A stretch of 64,000 nucleotides of DNA from Belliella baltica DSM 15883 (GCF_000265405.1 NC_018010.1:1860001-1924000); one strand, 5' to 3'; shown: positions 34,309-43,531, numbered from the stretch's first letter. A program made the numbers and translations. Notes: generated by a model not told the origin, from the sequence alone.

Positions 34309-37083
34309 TTACTTAATTTCAAATTCTTTAGTACTATTCTGTCCATTTTTACTAAGCTCTATGCTGAACTTACCTCGGGAAGGATTGCCTGATTCAGGTT
34401 TCAAATCCCAGCTAACTTGATTGAATCCTTTTGAGAAATTATCAGTCCAAGTTTTTAAGGTTTCTCCTTTACTATTTTTGATGGTAATCTGAACCTCTCC
34501 TGTATTAGGTATATAAAACATGGCATCCATGCTAGGTGTACCTCGCCTTTGGAATAGCTGAGCATCTGTCACGCTAAGCAAGCTGATTTCGGCACTTTTA
34601 TTTTTGACCATTTCATATAATGGATTCAGGTCCATGATGTAAACACTCCTGCCATGTGAACCAATGACAAGGTCATTTTCATTTTTCTGAATAATCATGT
34701 CATATATCGAGACATTTGGAATATTTCCCTGAACTAGATCATAACTTTTACCACCATCCAAAGTGACGTATAATCCATGATCCGAACCAATGTAAAGTAT
34801 CTCAGGATGATGATGATCTTCACGAATTACATTCATAGCCTCGGTAGGAAGATTGCCTGAAATTGGGGTCCATGTAGTCCCGTAATTAGTGCTTTTGTAC
34901 ACATGTGGAGTGAATTCATCATTTCTATACCCAGTCAAAGTCACATACACAAGACCTTCTACATGCTGAGAAGGAGTGATACTACTAATCCATCGATCTT
35001 GAGGCAAGCCTTTTTTGATGTCTATCCAAGAATTCCCATGATCACGGGTATACCAGATGTTACCATCATCAGAGCCAGCATACAGAGTACCAAATTCTAA
35101 AGGTGATTCTTCTACAACTGTAAGTGTAGCGAATGGCACATTGCCCTCCTTAGGTCCTTTGGTCAAATCTGGAGAGATAGTTTCCCAAGTATCACCTTTG
35201 TCTAAACTTCTATAGACATATTGAGAACCCATATAGAAAATATCCTGATTGTGTTTACTCAAAGTAGCTGGAGTTCTCCAATTCCATCTGTTTGGCTTAT
35301 TACCAATATCATGGCCTGGCGTGACATATTTTCTTTCATTGGTTGAAGTATTGATTCTGTAATAGTTACCAAACTGTGATCCAGTGTAAACGATGTCATT
35401 TGATCTTGTGTCAACGGCCACAACCATTCCATCTCCTCCAAATAATGAATTCCACTGATCAGCAGGTCTGCTCGTTGATTTGCCATACCAAACTCCATTA
35501 TCTTGCATTCCGCCATAGACATTGTAAGGCGTTGCTTCATCAACCATTATGGAGTAGAATTGAGAAATGGTCAATTGATCGTTGTGGTGCGTCCATCTTT
35601 CTCCGTTACCATAAGAAACGTATAAGCCACCATCAGTTCCTAAGAGAATATGTTTTGAGTCATTTGGATTGATCCACATGGATTGATGATCAGAATGGAC
35701 ATTTCCCACTGAATCGGTATTAGCAAATGTTTTCCCACCATCTCTAGAGACCATCAAAGGAACGCCAAGAATAAATAATTCATCCGGGTCTTGAGTACTT
35801 GTCCGCACTTCTCCAAAATAATAACCGTAGCTGTTATAAACCCTGTCTAGTCCTGTTTCGTTGACTTTTTTCCAAGATTTTCCAGCATCTTCAGATCTAT
35901 AAACTTCAGCTCCGATTACTGATGAATTGATAATCGCTGAGTTAGCATCTACGCCGCCACTACTGTAAGTAGCGATATCTGTTGGAGTGATTTTCTTATT
36001 TTCGATTAATTTCTTAACAGACTTGGCGTCGTATTTTGAAGCAAACCTATTTCTTCTCAAAAATTGATTCAGTGCATCATCTTCTAAAGTCAAAACATCA
36101 TTAGAAGTCATTTTTTCAAATTTTTCAAAGGTCAGCGCATCATTATTTGTATTTGTGCTTGATCTTCTTTCTCTCTCTTCTGTTTTTTGATAATCATGAA
36201 GAGCATACACAATGTTAGGACTACTTAAACTAAAGTCATAGCCAATTCTTCCTACAAATTCATCTTGTGGGAATCCAACCATTGACTTGCTCCAAGTATC
36301 CCCTCCATCTTCAGATCTCCAGATTGCAGAACCTTTTCCATTTCCAACAAAATCATGCGCTTGTCTCATTCTCTCCCAAGTTGCAGCTAAGATTACATTC
36401 GGATTTCCTGGCTGAACTTTGATATCAATCACACCTGTGTTGTCATCTACGAAAAGTGTTCTTTTCCACGTTTTTCCTCCGTCAGTAGTTTTGTAGAGTC
36501 CTCTTTCTTGATTTTTACTATAAAGAGAGCCCATGATACCTACCCAAACTATATTTGGATTGCTTGGGTGGATTTGAATCTGACCGATATGCTGTGAATG
36601 TGGAAATCCTACAAATTCCCAGGTTTTTCCTGCATCAATTGATTTATAGACTCCATTTCCTGCATAAGTTGATCTACTTGAGTTGTTTTCTCCAGTACCT
36701 ACCCAAATGATATTGTCATCAGATGGAGCTAGAGCCATATCTCCCATTCCTAATGCACCTTGATGATCAAAGATTGGGGAGAAGGATTGTCCATTATCAC
36801 TCGTCTTCCAAACACCGCCAGAAGCAGCTGCGATATAATAGGTCTTGAAATCTGAGCTTACCTCTATATCGGTAATTCGGCCAGACATATTTGTTGGTCC
36901 AATATTCCGTAAAGGGTAGTTCTTGAAAGGTGTGCTGGCAAACATCTCTTGATGTTTCTGAAAAGCTGTTTGCATCTCTTTAGAGCTGCTTGGCTTGATT
37001 TGCTGTGCATTTGTACTGATGATGCCAGCTTCGAAAAGGAAGACTGCAGTCAGTATGCTGAGTTGACGTAAATTTTTATGCAT
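34309..37083 (-). CDS. Sortilin/VPS10-like BNR-repeat exported protein
   Basis: 924 residues with a signal peptide (QLSILTAVFLFEAGIISTNAQ). Many BNR/Asp-box repeats (SxDGGxTW-like) are visible: TSDNGQSF, SIDAGKTWEFV, TTDGGKTWKRT, SEDGGDTWSKS, SEDAGKSWKKV, SRDGGKTF, SLDKGDTWETI and STNYGTTWTPI. This is the sortilin-type ten-bladed propeller found in many Bacteroidota surface proteins. The C-terminus (VQITIKNSKGETLKTW ... SRGKFSIELSKNG) is a small beta domain; no T9SS C-terminal signal was recognised. Substrate unknown; glycosidase activity should not be assumed. Confidence 0.87.
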   Translation of the reverse strand: MHKNLRQLSILTAVFLFEAGIISTNAQQIKPSSSKEMQTAFQKHQEMFASTPFKNYPLRNIGPTNMSGRITDIEVSSDFKTYYIAAASGGVWKTSDNGQSFSPIFDHQGALGMGDMALAPSDDNIIWVGTGENNSSRSTYAGNGVYKSIDAGKTWEFVGFPHSQHIGQIQIHPSNPNIVWVGIMGSLYSKNQERGLYKTTDGGKTWKRTLFVDDNTGVIDIKVQPGNPNVILAATWERMRQAHDFVGNGKGSAIWRSEDGGDTWSKSMVGFPQDEFVGRIGYDFSLSSPNIVYALHDYQKTEERERRSSTNTNNDALTFEKFEKMTSNDVLTLEDDALNQFLRRNRFASKYDAKSVKKLIENKKITPTDIATYSSGGVDANSAIINSSVIGAEVYRSEDAGKSWKKVNETGLDRVYNSYGYYFGEVRTSTQDPDELFILGVPLMVSRDGGKTFANTDSVGNVHSDHQSMWINPNDSKHILLGTDGGLYVSYGNGERWTHHNDQLTISQFYSIMVDEATPYNVYGGMQDNGVWYGKSTSRPADQWNSLFGGDGMVVAVDTRSNDIVYTGSQFGNYYRINTSTNERKYVTPGHDIGNKPNRWNWRTPATLSKHNQDIFYMGSQYVYRSLDKGDTWETISPDLTKGPKEGNVPFATLTVVEESPLEFGTLYAGSDDGNIWYTRDHGNSWIDIKKGLPQDRWISSITPSQHVEGLVYVTLTGYRNDEFTPHVYKSTNYGTTWTPISGNLPTEAMNVIREDHHHPEILYIGSDHGLYVTLDGGKSYDLVQGNIPNVSIYDMIIQKNENDLVIGSHGRSVYIMDLNPLYEMVKNKSAEISLLSVTDAQLFQRRGTPSMDAMFYIPNTGEVQITIKNSKGETLKTWTDNFSKGFNQVSWDLKPESGNPSRGKFSIELSKNGQNSTKEFEIK

Positions 37084-37218
37084 AGTTTGTTATAGATTTC
37101 TCACCACAATATATAAAAAGGCTACAGGAACTAGAGTAACAAAACCATAAAACCATTCAATAAGTGATAATTGGAGAAAATTTCATTTGAGATTATTCTT
37201 TATATGAAATGTTTCAGT

Positions 37219-37258
37219 AAAAATCAATTTTTCAATGCAATTGATTTTTCTATATTTG
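37219..37258 (+). promoter_or_regulatory. Probable -7 box with adjacent inverted repeat, upstream of the DivIC-like gene
   Basis: TATATTTG at 37251-37258 fits the Bacteroidota -7 consensus TAnnTTTG, 21 bp before ATG 37280. Directly upstream, AAAAATCAATT (37219-37229) and AATTGATTTTT (37239-37249) are a perfect 11-bp inverted repeat with a 9-bp gap, covering the -33 area. This could be an operator. No exact TTTG -33 box is seen. Confidence 0.5.
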
Positions 37259-37279
37259 TTTTAAATCGACCGCTTGATC

Positions 37280-37567
37280 ATGAAAAAATACCTCAAGTAC
37301 ACTAAAAATTTTTATTTTGTCTTTACGGCGTTATTTGTTTTGTGGATGATTTTCATCGATTCGAATGATATCGTTTCTCAGTTTAAACTAAGCTCCAAGG
37401 TTCGAGAACTTGAAAATCAAAAAGAGTACCTTCTTGAAAGAAAAGAAAAAATCAAGCAAGATCGAGAGGAATTGATGAGTAATTATGAACTTCTTGAGAA
37501 GTTTGCTCGTGAAAGGTACTTGATGAAAAAGAAAACAGAAGACCTGTATGTTATCATTCCCGAATAA
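37280..37567 (+). CDS. Septum formation initiator (DivIC/FtsB-like)
   Basis: A 95-residue bitopic protein: short basic N-terminus (MKKYLKYTKN), one membrane helix (FYFVFTALFVLWMIFID), then a periplasmic coiled coil (SSKVRELENQKEYLLERKEKIKQDREELMSNYELLEKFARE) ending RYLMKKKTEDLYVI, the typical FtsB/DivIC closing segment. It belongs to the divisome. ATG 37280 is chosen over an in-frame TTG six bases upstream. The next gene overlaps its last 20 bp in another frame. Confidence 0.9.
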   Translation: MKKYLKYTKNFYFVFTALFVLWMIFIDSNDIVSQFKLSSKVRELENQKEYLLERKEKIKQDREELMSNYELLEKFARERYLMKKKTEDLYVIIPE

Positions 37568-38117
37568 AAAATATTTCAATTTTGTAGTCCTTACAATACT
37601 ATTTTTTTCACTAGCTACTGCCGCTCAAGCTCAGCGAGAAATCGACCCTGAAAGTAATCCGCCCTTGAAGGACAGGTTGTATTACGGAGGTAATTTCGCC
37701 ATGCAGTTTGGTACAATCACATTTATTGACGTGTCGCCACTTGTAGGAGCTATGATTACGGAACGATTATCTGGTGGTCTTGGCGCCACTTACCAATATT
37801 TTGATGATAGGAGATTTGTAGGTGCAGGCACAGGAAACCGGAGCTTGTATGGAGGGAGAACATTTGTGAGATATAACATCTTACCCAATATTTTTGCGCA
37901 TACAGAATATGAAATGCTAAATTTCGACCTGTTCAATCGAAGAACAAATGAATACAATCGAGAGTGGGTTCCTTCGCTATTTTTAGGTGCAGGATATTTC
38001 GCTCCTTTCGGTAGTAGAGGTGGGGCGAATTTTACATTTCTCTATAATTTGATCCATGACAATTTTAGATCACCTTACAATGAACCTTATGTCATTCGAG
38101 TAGGTTTTGTTCTTTGA
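37548..38117 (+). CDS. Outer-membrane beta-barrel protein, overlapping the DivIC-like gene
   Basis: 189 residues with a signal peptide (FVVLTILFFSLATAAQAQ) followed by barrel-like strands (LYYGGNFAMQFGTITFIDVSPLVGAMI, SGGLGATYQYFDD, VPSLFLGAGYFAPFG) and a terminal strand PYVIRVGFVL. Its ATG 37548 lies within the DivIC-like gene (20-bp overlap), which implies cotranscription and translational coupling. Role unknown. Confidence 0.8.
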   Translation: MLSFPNKKYFNFVVLTILFFSLATAAQAQREIDPESNPPLKDRLYYGGNFAMQFGTITFIDVSPLVGAMITERLSGGLGATYQYFDDRRFVGAGTGNRSLYGGRTFVRYNILPNIFAHTEYEMLNFDLFNRRTNEYNREWVPSLFLGAGYFAPFGSRGGANFTFLYNLIHDNFRSPYNEPYVIRVGFVL

Positions 38118-38136
38118 TTTGAAATCATTCAAGAAC

Positions 38137-38973
38137 ATGGAAAATTTAGTCGAAAAAATATTTAAATCTCATCAAGATTGCCCTGAATGCCCTTCACCAA
38201 AATTGATTCAAACTTTTTTTGAAAGCCTTTTGGGCTTGCTTTTTCCTGAGTATGCATTGAATATCATCAAAGATAAAAAGGATATTCAAGAGAACCTTGA
38301 GGTATTGAAAGCACAGTTTTCCGATATTTTAGTTAGAAACAAACATTTATATCAAGGTGATGGAAGGGAGTTAAGTAAAAAGTTTTTTGAAAGTTTATCA
38401 GAAGTTTTTGATGCGATTCATCAAGATGTAGATGCGATGTTCGCTGGTGATCCGGCTTCGAAATCTAGAGCAGAGATTTTGAGGTGTTACCCTGGGTTTT
38501 TTGCCATAGCAGCCTACAGAATTTCCCATCAAATGACACTTTTGGGAATTAGAATGATCCCAAGAATAATCACTGAATTTGCGCATAGCAAAACGGGGAT
38601 TGATATACATCCGGGAGCTAAAATAGGCCATCATTTTTGCATTGATCACGGGACAGGATTGGTGATTGGAGAGACCACTGTGATTGGAAATCATGTGAAA
38701 TTGTACCAAGGAGTGACCTTGGGAGCTTTGAGTGTACACAAAGAAGATGCAGATACTAAAAGACATCCGACTCTTGAAGACAATGTAGTTATCTATGCCG
38801 GCGCCACAATTCTCGGAGGAAATACAGTAATTGGTGAAGGTTCAGTGATAGGAGGAAATGTATGGTTGACCAAGTCGGTACCTGCGTTTAGCAAGATTTA
38901 TTATCAAGCCAAGATGTATGACGCTAATTCCGAAACCACAGATGTATATGTCTTCAAAAATGATACGGAGTAA
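38137..38973 (+). CDS. cysE: Serine O-acetyltransferase
   Basis: Makes O-acetylserine from serine and acetyl-CoA for cysteine synthesis. Start ATG 38137 gives 278 residues; the upstream in-frame TTG is unlikely. The N-terminal helical part (about 1-150) precedes a left-handed hexapeptide beta-helix: GIDIHPGAKIGHHFCIDHGTGLVIGETTVIGNHVKLYQGVTLGALS, with the Asp-His catalytic pair in IDHGTG, then RHPTLEDNVVIYAGATILGG. It is longer than E. coli CysE C-terminally to the helix by little. It is followed 46 bp later by cysteine synthase, the next enzyme of the pathway. Confidence 0.95.
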   Translation: MENLVEKIFKSHQDCPECPSPKLIQTFFESLLGLLFPEYALNIIKDKKDIQENLEVLKAQFSDILVRNKHLYQGDGRELSKKFFESLSEVFDAIHQDVDAMFAGDPASKSRAEILRCYPGFFAIAAYRISHQMTLLGIRMIPRIITEFAHSKTGIDIHPGAKIGHHFCIDHGTGLVIGETTVIGNHVKLYQGVTLGALSVHKEDADTKRHPTLEDNVVIYAGATILGGNTVIGEGSVIGGNVWLTKSVPAFSKIYYQAKMYDANSETTDVYVFKNDTE

Positions 38974-39019
38974 AATCTGAATTTTTTAGTGCTAGTTGTA
39001 AATAATAATCAAGCTAAAT

Positions 39020-39898
39020 ATGAAATTACTTGAATTGATTGGGAATACGCCTTTGGTGGAATTGAAGTCAATTCCGATAAATCCCAATGTGAAGATTTTT
39101 TGTAAACTAGAGGGGCAAAACCCTGCGGGCAGCGTCAAGGACAGAGCTGCTTACAACATGATCAAATCTGCTCTAGAACGTGGGGATATCAAAAGAGGTG
39201 ATAAGTTGGTCGAGGCTACAAGTGGGAATACTGGAATAGCTTTAGCGATGGTCGCGAATCTACTTGGAGTAAGTATGACCTTGATTATGCCAGATAATTC
39301 CACTAAAGAGCGAGTTTTGTCTATGGAAGCCTATGGAGCAAAAGTGATTTTGACACCTGCTGCAAAGACAATCGAGTATTCCAGAACTTTGGCAGAAAAA
39401 ATGGCAAATGAAGAGGGTTATTTTATGCTGAATCAATTTGCTAACGAGGATAATTATCTGTCCCATTACAAAAGTACAGGTCCGGAAATCTGGAAAGATA
39501 CGGATGGAAATGTCACCCATTTTGTGTCTGCTATGGGAACTACGGGAACCATTATGGGGGTGTCAAAATATCTCAAGGAAAAGAATAAAGCCATTCAAAT
39601 TGTAGGAACCCAACCGACTGATGGGTCGAGCATTCCTGGGATCAGAAGGTGGTCACCTGAGTTTTTGCCAAAGATATTTGATCCAAAAAGAGTGGATAGA
39701 ACCATCGATGTCAGCGAAGAAGAGGCAAGTATCATGACAAGAAGACTTGCAAAAGAAGAAGGGATTTTGGCAGGGATGAGCAGTGGAGGGGCGCTATTTG
39801 CTGCCATGAAAATAGCCTCAGAAATCGATAAAGGAGTGATCGTATGCATCACTTGTGACAGAGGTGATAGATATCTGAGTTCGGACTTGTTCGGCTAA
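39020..39898 (+). CDS. cysM: Cysteine synthase (CysM-type)
   Basis: PLP enzyme turning O-acetylserine and sulfide (or thiosulfate) into cysteine. 292 residues. The PLP lysine is Lys40 in GQNPAGSVKDRAAY; the substrate loop is EATSGNTGIALAM, and the phosphate-binding loop is SAMGTTGTIMG. PTDGSSIPGIRRWSPEFLPKIF favours the CysM subgroup. It is downstream of serine acetyltransferase, so the two form a cysteine operon. Confidence 0.94.
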   Translation: MKLLELIGNTPLVELKSIPINPNVKIFCKLEGQNPAGSVKDRAAYNMIKSALERGDIKRGDKLVEATSGNTGIALAMVANLLGVSMTLIMPDNSTKERVLSMEAYGAKVILTPAAKTIEYSRTLAEKMANEEGYFMLNQFANEDNYLSHYKSTGPEIWKDTDGNVTHFVSAMGTTGTIMGVSKYLKEKNKAIQIVGTQPTDGSSIPGIRRWSPEFLPKIFDPKRVDRTIDVSEEEASIMTRRLAKEEGILAGMSSGGALFAAMKIASEIDKGVIVCITCDRGDRYLSSDLFG

Positions 39899-40202
39899 AA
39901 AAAAAATATCCCGAGATATGAAATATCCCGGGATCACCCTAAAAAACAATTAATTTGATTATCCTCATTAATGTAATTTTATAAAGCAGATCAATAGTAG
40001 CGGATAAGTGTCCATTGCTAACAGAAGTCAGTCAACTGATGATTAATAGAAACTGAGTTACTTTATTTAAGTGGCCAGAGGTCTGACCACTTTTTTACAT
40101 GTGATTTTATATTCGGTTTCCTATACGAAGTGGCCAAGCAGTTTCATGATTTCATTTGATTTTGATTCACTGATAACTGATTGACTAATAACTAATAACT
40201 TT
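39899..40202. other. Intergenic region between cysM and the DUF4397 gene
   Basis: About 300 bp. It holds a weak stem directly after cysM (ATCCCG 39909-39914 with CGGGAT near 39929-39934), a good terminator at 40069-40096, and a partial repeat of the GTGGCCA word near 40130. No ORF is supported. Confidence 0.5.
40069..40096 (+). terminator. Intrinsic terminator in the cysM downstream region
   Basis: AAGTGG-C-CAGA (40069-40079) pairs with TCTG-A-CCACTT (40082-40092), one mismatch, then T run. It lies about 170 bp past the cysM stop. Confidence 0.75.
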
Positions 40203-40928
40203 TTAAAAATTGATAAAGTTGGTAATCAACTGCAAATTCAGCCTTTTTTCCACTTCAGTCCCTTCTTCCTGTAGTCCTCGAAGTACCAATGTATAGACTC
40301 TATTTCCCCTCAATTCCACATTGTTTGCAGTGACTAAAGTTTCGCCTGATCCTTTTGACACAACTCTGATATTGTAAGTTCCTGAATCAAGGTCTTCAAA
40401 ATTAGAGTGAGTTTTGAAATCAGAATTGTCCACAAATGGAGAATCTCCTTCTTCCACTTGAACTTCTATTAATCCGGCATCAGGAGAAAGATGGACAAAT
40501 CTCAACTGTGCACTTTCCTGATTTGGTGTAGCCCATTCATCAGTCAAAAGGATAGCGTCTAAATCATCTTCCATACCAGTGAAAAACATGGAATAAACCA
40601 CATCTTCTTCAATGGTAAAAGTTTTTTCTAAAAGTGATGTAACTGAGTTGTAAGGTGAAAATTTGAAAGTACGTTCACCCAAATAAAACCTGCTGTAAGG
40701 GAGTGTTTCCGTGTAGCGAAAGGGATTTGTAGTGACACGATTGCTGTTGGCGAAAACATCTAAATTCGGGGCATCGGGCGAACCATGATAAATAGAAATA
40801 AATGCGGCCGGAGGAATTGGGGTTCCTTCATTGTCATCCAAACATCCTGTTAGGCCAAAACCTAAGGAGAGGAGAAGTAGCATGGCTACTGTTCTCATGT
40901 TGTGCTTCATCTTCATTGTAGTAATCAT
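40203..40928 (-). CDS. DUF4397-domain lipoprotein
   Basis: 241 residues. Lipoprotein signal (LLLLSLGFGLTGCLDD). The body has the DUF4397 pattern: AFISIYHGSPDAPNLDVFANS, LPYSRFYLGERTFKF, VYSMFFTGMEDDLDAILLTDEW, QLRFVHLSPDAGLIEVQV and SGTYNIRVVSKGSGETL. These are two-domain beta-rich exported proteins of unknown role. Start choice is uncertain: ATG 40928, 40916 or 40910 all keep the signal. Confidence 0.86.
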   Translation of the reverse strand: MITTMKMKHNMRTVAMLLLLSLGFGLTGCLDDNEGTPIPPAAFISIYHGSPDAPNLDVFANSNRVTTNPFRYTETLPYSRFYLGERTFKFSPYNSVTSLLEKTFTIEEDVVYSMFFTGMEDDLDAILLTDEWATPNQESAQLRFVHLSPDAGLIEVQVEEGDSPFVDNSDFKTHSNFEDLDSGTYNIRVVSKGSGETLVTANNVELRGNRVYTLVLRGLQEEGTEVEKRLNLQLITNFINF

Positions 40929-41015
40929 AATAGTTGGTTTAGAAATTTCTTTAGCGACATTTCTCTATTATGACGGGCCGAAGTATAAAAATGCTACAAT
41001 GGTGATTAAAAAAAA

Positions 41016-42383
41016 TTAGATGTCGTCGGGTTCAGGATGAATCCAAGGCTTCCTGTATGGCCTTCTAAGTAATGCAGAAGCCTCACTATCAGAAGGGATT
41101 GTCATGGTTTTTGGGTCGTAACTTAAGGGTCTTCCAAGCTCCATAGAAATATTTACCAAAATGCAGCAAGCTGTAGAAATATGGCCCTCCATTACATTTG
41201 CAACTGGATCAACATTTGATTTTATAGCGTCAACAAGATTCTTGAAATGCTTTCTTGTAGCTGGTACAGCATGGAGTTCAATGTCTTTTTCATCCAAGTC
41301 TTCTGGAAATGCTTCTTTTTCGTACACCGCATCCCAATGTATTTTTTCTTGGTCTTTATCCAAGGGGACGAAATCAGCTTGAAAAGGACTTCCTGCCAAG
41401 TAACCATTTTCTCCAAAAATCTTAAATGCCCATGGGTATTCCGGGTCTTCGGGATTGCCCCAAGTACGATGCTGCCAAACTATATTTAATTCTTCATATT
41501 CAAATATCGCAGTCTGCGTATCCGCAATATTTGATTTACCTTCTTTTTGGACGAAAATCCCACCGGTTGCGGATATTTTTAGCGGCCAACCTAAGTCAAG
41601 CATCCACCTCACACAATCCAGCATGTGTACGCACATATCACCTGTGATTCCATTGCCATATTCCATGAAGGATCTCCACTTTCTCTTGTGTGGTAATCCA
41701 TCGAAAGGGCGTAAGGGTGCAGGTCCAGTCCATAAATCATAATCAAAAAAACTTGGGATTTCCTGTAAAGGAGGATTTTCATTGTAGCGCATGTGGTAGT
41801 AGCTACAAATTTCAATTTGAGAGATTTTTCCCAAAACACCAGTATCAATGATCCTTTGCTTTGCATCGATCAAGTGGGGAGTACTTCGTCTCTGAAGTCC
41901 AACTTGGACAATTTTATTATACTTTTTTGCGGCAGCGACCACGGCTTCGCCTTCGATAACATCTACAGAAATGGGTTTTTGCAGGTAAATATGCGACCCC
42001 GACTTCATGGCTGCTATCGCCTGCAAAGCATGCCAATGATCTGGCGTACCAATGACGGTAATGTCTAATTGATGGGATTTGAGAAGATCACGATAGTCCT
42101 TGTAGAGGCTTGGAGTGTGTCCGGAAAATCTATTTTTTAAAAGTGTATTTGCTTCAGCTAGATGATTTTGATCCACATCGCAAAGTGCGACCACTTCCAC
42201 ATTGGCAATCTGAATCAAGCGCCAAAGATCCATTTTCCCATACCAACCGCAACCAATCAGTGCCACTTTCAGGGTTTGCGTATTTTGAATATGTCCAAAA
42301 CTAGGCAACCCTAACCCCATCAAAGCCAATGCTGTTGCGGATTTCTTGATAAAAGATCTTCTTCCTTGTTGTTGGTTTTCCAT
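41016..42383 (-). CDS. Gfo/Idh/MocA-family oxidoreductase with Tat signal
   Basis: Start ATG 42383 gives 455 residues and a twin-arginine signal (GRRSFIKKSATALALMGLGLPSFG), so it is exported folded with its cofactor. NAD(P)-binding Rossmann motif VALIGCGWYGKMDL, then VVALCDVDQNHL, TVIGTPDHWHALQAIAAMKSGSHIYLQKPIS (the EKP-like motif reads QKP) and GKISQIEICSYYHMRY. The C-terminal domain includes GNGITGDMCVHMLDCVRWML and the WQHRTWGNPEDPEYPWAFKIFGENG segment. Such secreted dehydrogenases are common in Bacteroidota sugar metabolism; the substrate is unknown. A longer ORF start at 42521 would bury the Tat signal and is rejected. Confidence 0.92.
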   Translation of the reverse strand: MENQQQGRRSFIKKSATALALMGLGLPSFGHIQNTQTLKVALIGCGWYGKMDLWRLIQIANVEVVALCDVDQNHLAEANTLLKNRFSGHTPSLYKDYRDLLKSHQLDITVIGTPDHWHALQAIAAMKSGSHIYLQKPISVDVIEGEAVVAAAKKYNKIVQVGLQRRSTPHLIDAKQRIIDTGVLGKISQIEICSYYHMRYNENPPLQEIPSFFDYDLWTGPAPLRPFDGLPHKRKWRSFMEYGNGITGDMCVHMLDCVRWMLDLGWPLKISATGGIFVQKEGKSNIADTQTAIFEYEELNIVWQHRTWGNPEDPEYPWAFKIFGENGYLAGSPFQADFVPLDKDQEKIHWDAVYEKEAFPEDLDEKDIELHAVPATRKHFKNLVDAIKSNVDPVANVMEGHISTACCILVNISMELGRPLSYDPKTMTIPSDSEASALLRRPYRKPWIHPEPDDI

Positions 42384-42578
42384 TGATTTAAAAATAATAT
42401 GGTTTGAGAACTTCAATATACAAAAGAATTGAGTTTGTCTGAAAATACATTTAAACAGGTATAATCTTTCAATTACCCCTCGTAGGTGAAGTTTGGTTAA
42501 AGAGCTAGGTGTAGATTGCATCTACACCTTCTTATTTTTGGAATTTGCAATTCCAGTTTTCAAGAATTACTTTTAGTT

Positions 42579-42707
42579 ATGGGAGAGTCTTATCAAATTA
42601 GAGATCAGGAAATGTCGTACTTTTTTACTTTCCAAGTGGTGGGTTGGGTAGATATTTTTGCGAGATTAAATCTGACCTTTGAAAATCAAATAATAACCAA
42701 ATTATAA
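42579..42707 (+). pseudogene. RAYT-type (IS200-like) transposase, N-terminal fragment
   Basis: MGESYQIRDQEMSYFFTFQVVGWVDIFARL matches the conserved start of Bacteroidota REP-associated tyrosine transposases (xYxFxxPxxxYFVSFxTVxWIDVFTR-like). It runs off into unrelated sequence and stops at 42707. The C-terminal piece of the same kind of protein begins 29 bp later, so the middle with the catalytic Tyr is gone. Confidence 0.7.
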
Positions 42708-42735
42708 TCATTCCATTGAGATTTATCGCACTGAA

Positions 42736-42873
42736 ATGATCGAAAGTAGAATGAATTATATTCATGAGAATCCAGTGAGATTTGGAATTGTTGAGAAAAC
42801 TGATGACTATTTGTATTCCAGTGCAAGAAACTACTCAGGAATTAAAGGTATAATTGAAGTAGATTACTGGTGA
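42736..42873 (+). pseudogene. RAYT-type transposase, C-terminal fragment
   Basis: A 45-residue ORF reading RMNYIHENPVRFGIV, EKTDDYLYSSARNYSG and a tail ending IIEVDYW, the classic end of these transposases (NYIHxNPVRAGIVxxPxDYxYSSA). Together with the fragment at 42579 it shows an internal deletion. Confidence 0.8.
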
Positions 42874-43247
42874 TGATAGTGTTGTGTTTACCAATTTTAA
42901 AATTGATATTGATAAAAGGGTAGGACAAGGCGTTAATAAATGATCTCTTAAGATCATTTTAGTCTTGGGCCAAGTGTAGGGCGGACAAACAACACCCAGC
43001 TTCAGCCGAAGGCCTAAACTACACTAAGAGGGGGCTCTTGGTCGGGATTCCAGAATGTATGGGGAACATATAATTATTTCGACCCCAAGACGGCCATTGC
43101 CTCAGTTTTACAACCGATAATAAATAGTTGATGGGAGAAGTTTTGAAATTCATAAATTATATAACCCTCAAATGGATTTTGTTTTGGGGATTCCAGATAT
43201 TTGAAAGTGTGGAAAAGTCAAATTGGAATTGAGATAAGGTTAACAGT
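42874..43247. other. Spacer with hairpin and possible decayed coding stretch
   Basis: A stem AAATGATCT (42938-42946) with AGATCATTT (42951-42959) is followed by inverted words GTGTAG (42975) and CTACAC (43019). A short open stretch near 43030-43127 reads GGSWSGFQNVWGTYNYFDPKT and looks protein-like, but has no start and was not assigned to a family. Otherwise nothing recognisable. Confidence 0.35.
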
Positions 43248-43505
43248 ATGGAAGGTGTGGTTTACACTTTGGGAATGCTTTTAATACTCCCCATTTTAGA
43301 AATCATTATTCTAAGTGGTCCTTTTTACTTAGCACTCAAGAAAAAGGGATGGGTGATGGTTGTTATTATTATTTTGGTTTTTGTTTTGGAGTTCGCAATC
43401 GGATGGTTTGCAACTAACCAAAGGTTTGCTTTGTGGATGGTAGTAAAACTTGCCCTCAGTATAGGGCTGTTTTTTCTTTTCTACAGGAAACAAATGAAGT
43501 TTTGA
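43248..43505 (+). CDS. Small membrane protein
   Basis: 85 residues with three hydrophobic segments (YTLGMLLILPILEIIILSGPFYLAL, VMVVIIILVFVLEFAIGW, MVVKLALSIGLFFLFY) and a basic tail (RKQMKF). It has its own terminator 26 bp later. No family was recognised. The good hydrophobic pattern and terminator support a real gene in a region otherwise full of remnants. Confidence 0.6.
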   Translation: MEGVVYTLGMLLILPILEIIILSGPFYLALKKKGWVMVVIIILVFVLEFAIGWFATNQRFALWMVVKLALSIGLFFLFYRKQMKF

Positions 43506-43531
43506 AATCGAGAATAAACCAAACGAAACAA

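Noticed and set aside
34309..37083. Sialidase (from Asp-box repeats)
   Set aside because: Repeats are of the sortilin type; no arginine triad or FRIP-type sialidase motif was seen.
38398..38766. 122-codon minus-strand ORF
   Set aside because: Antisense to serine acetyltransferase.
42961..43110. tRNA or structured RNA in a GC-richer patch
   Set aside because: No cloverleaf or TψC-like arm could be drawn; inverted words are too short.
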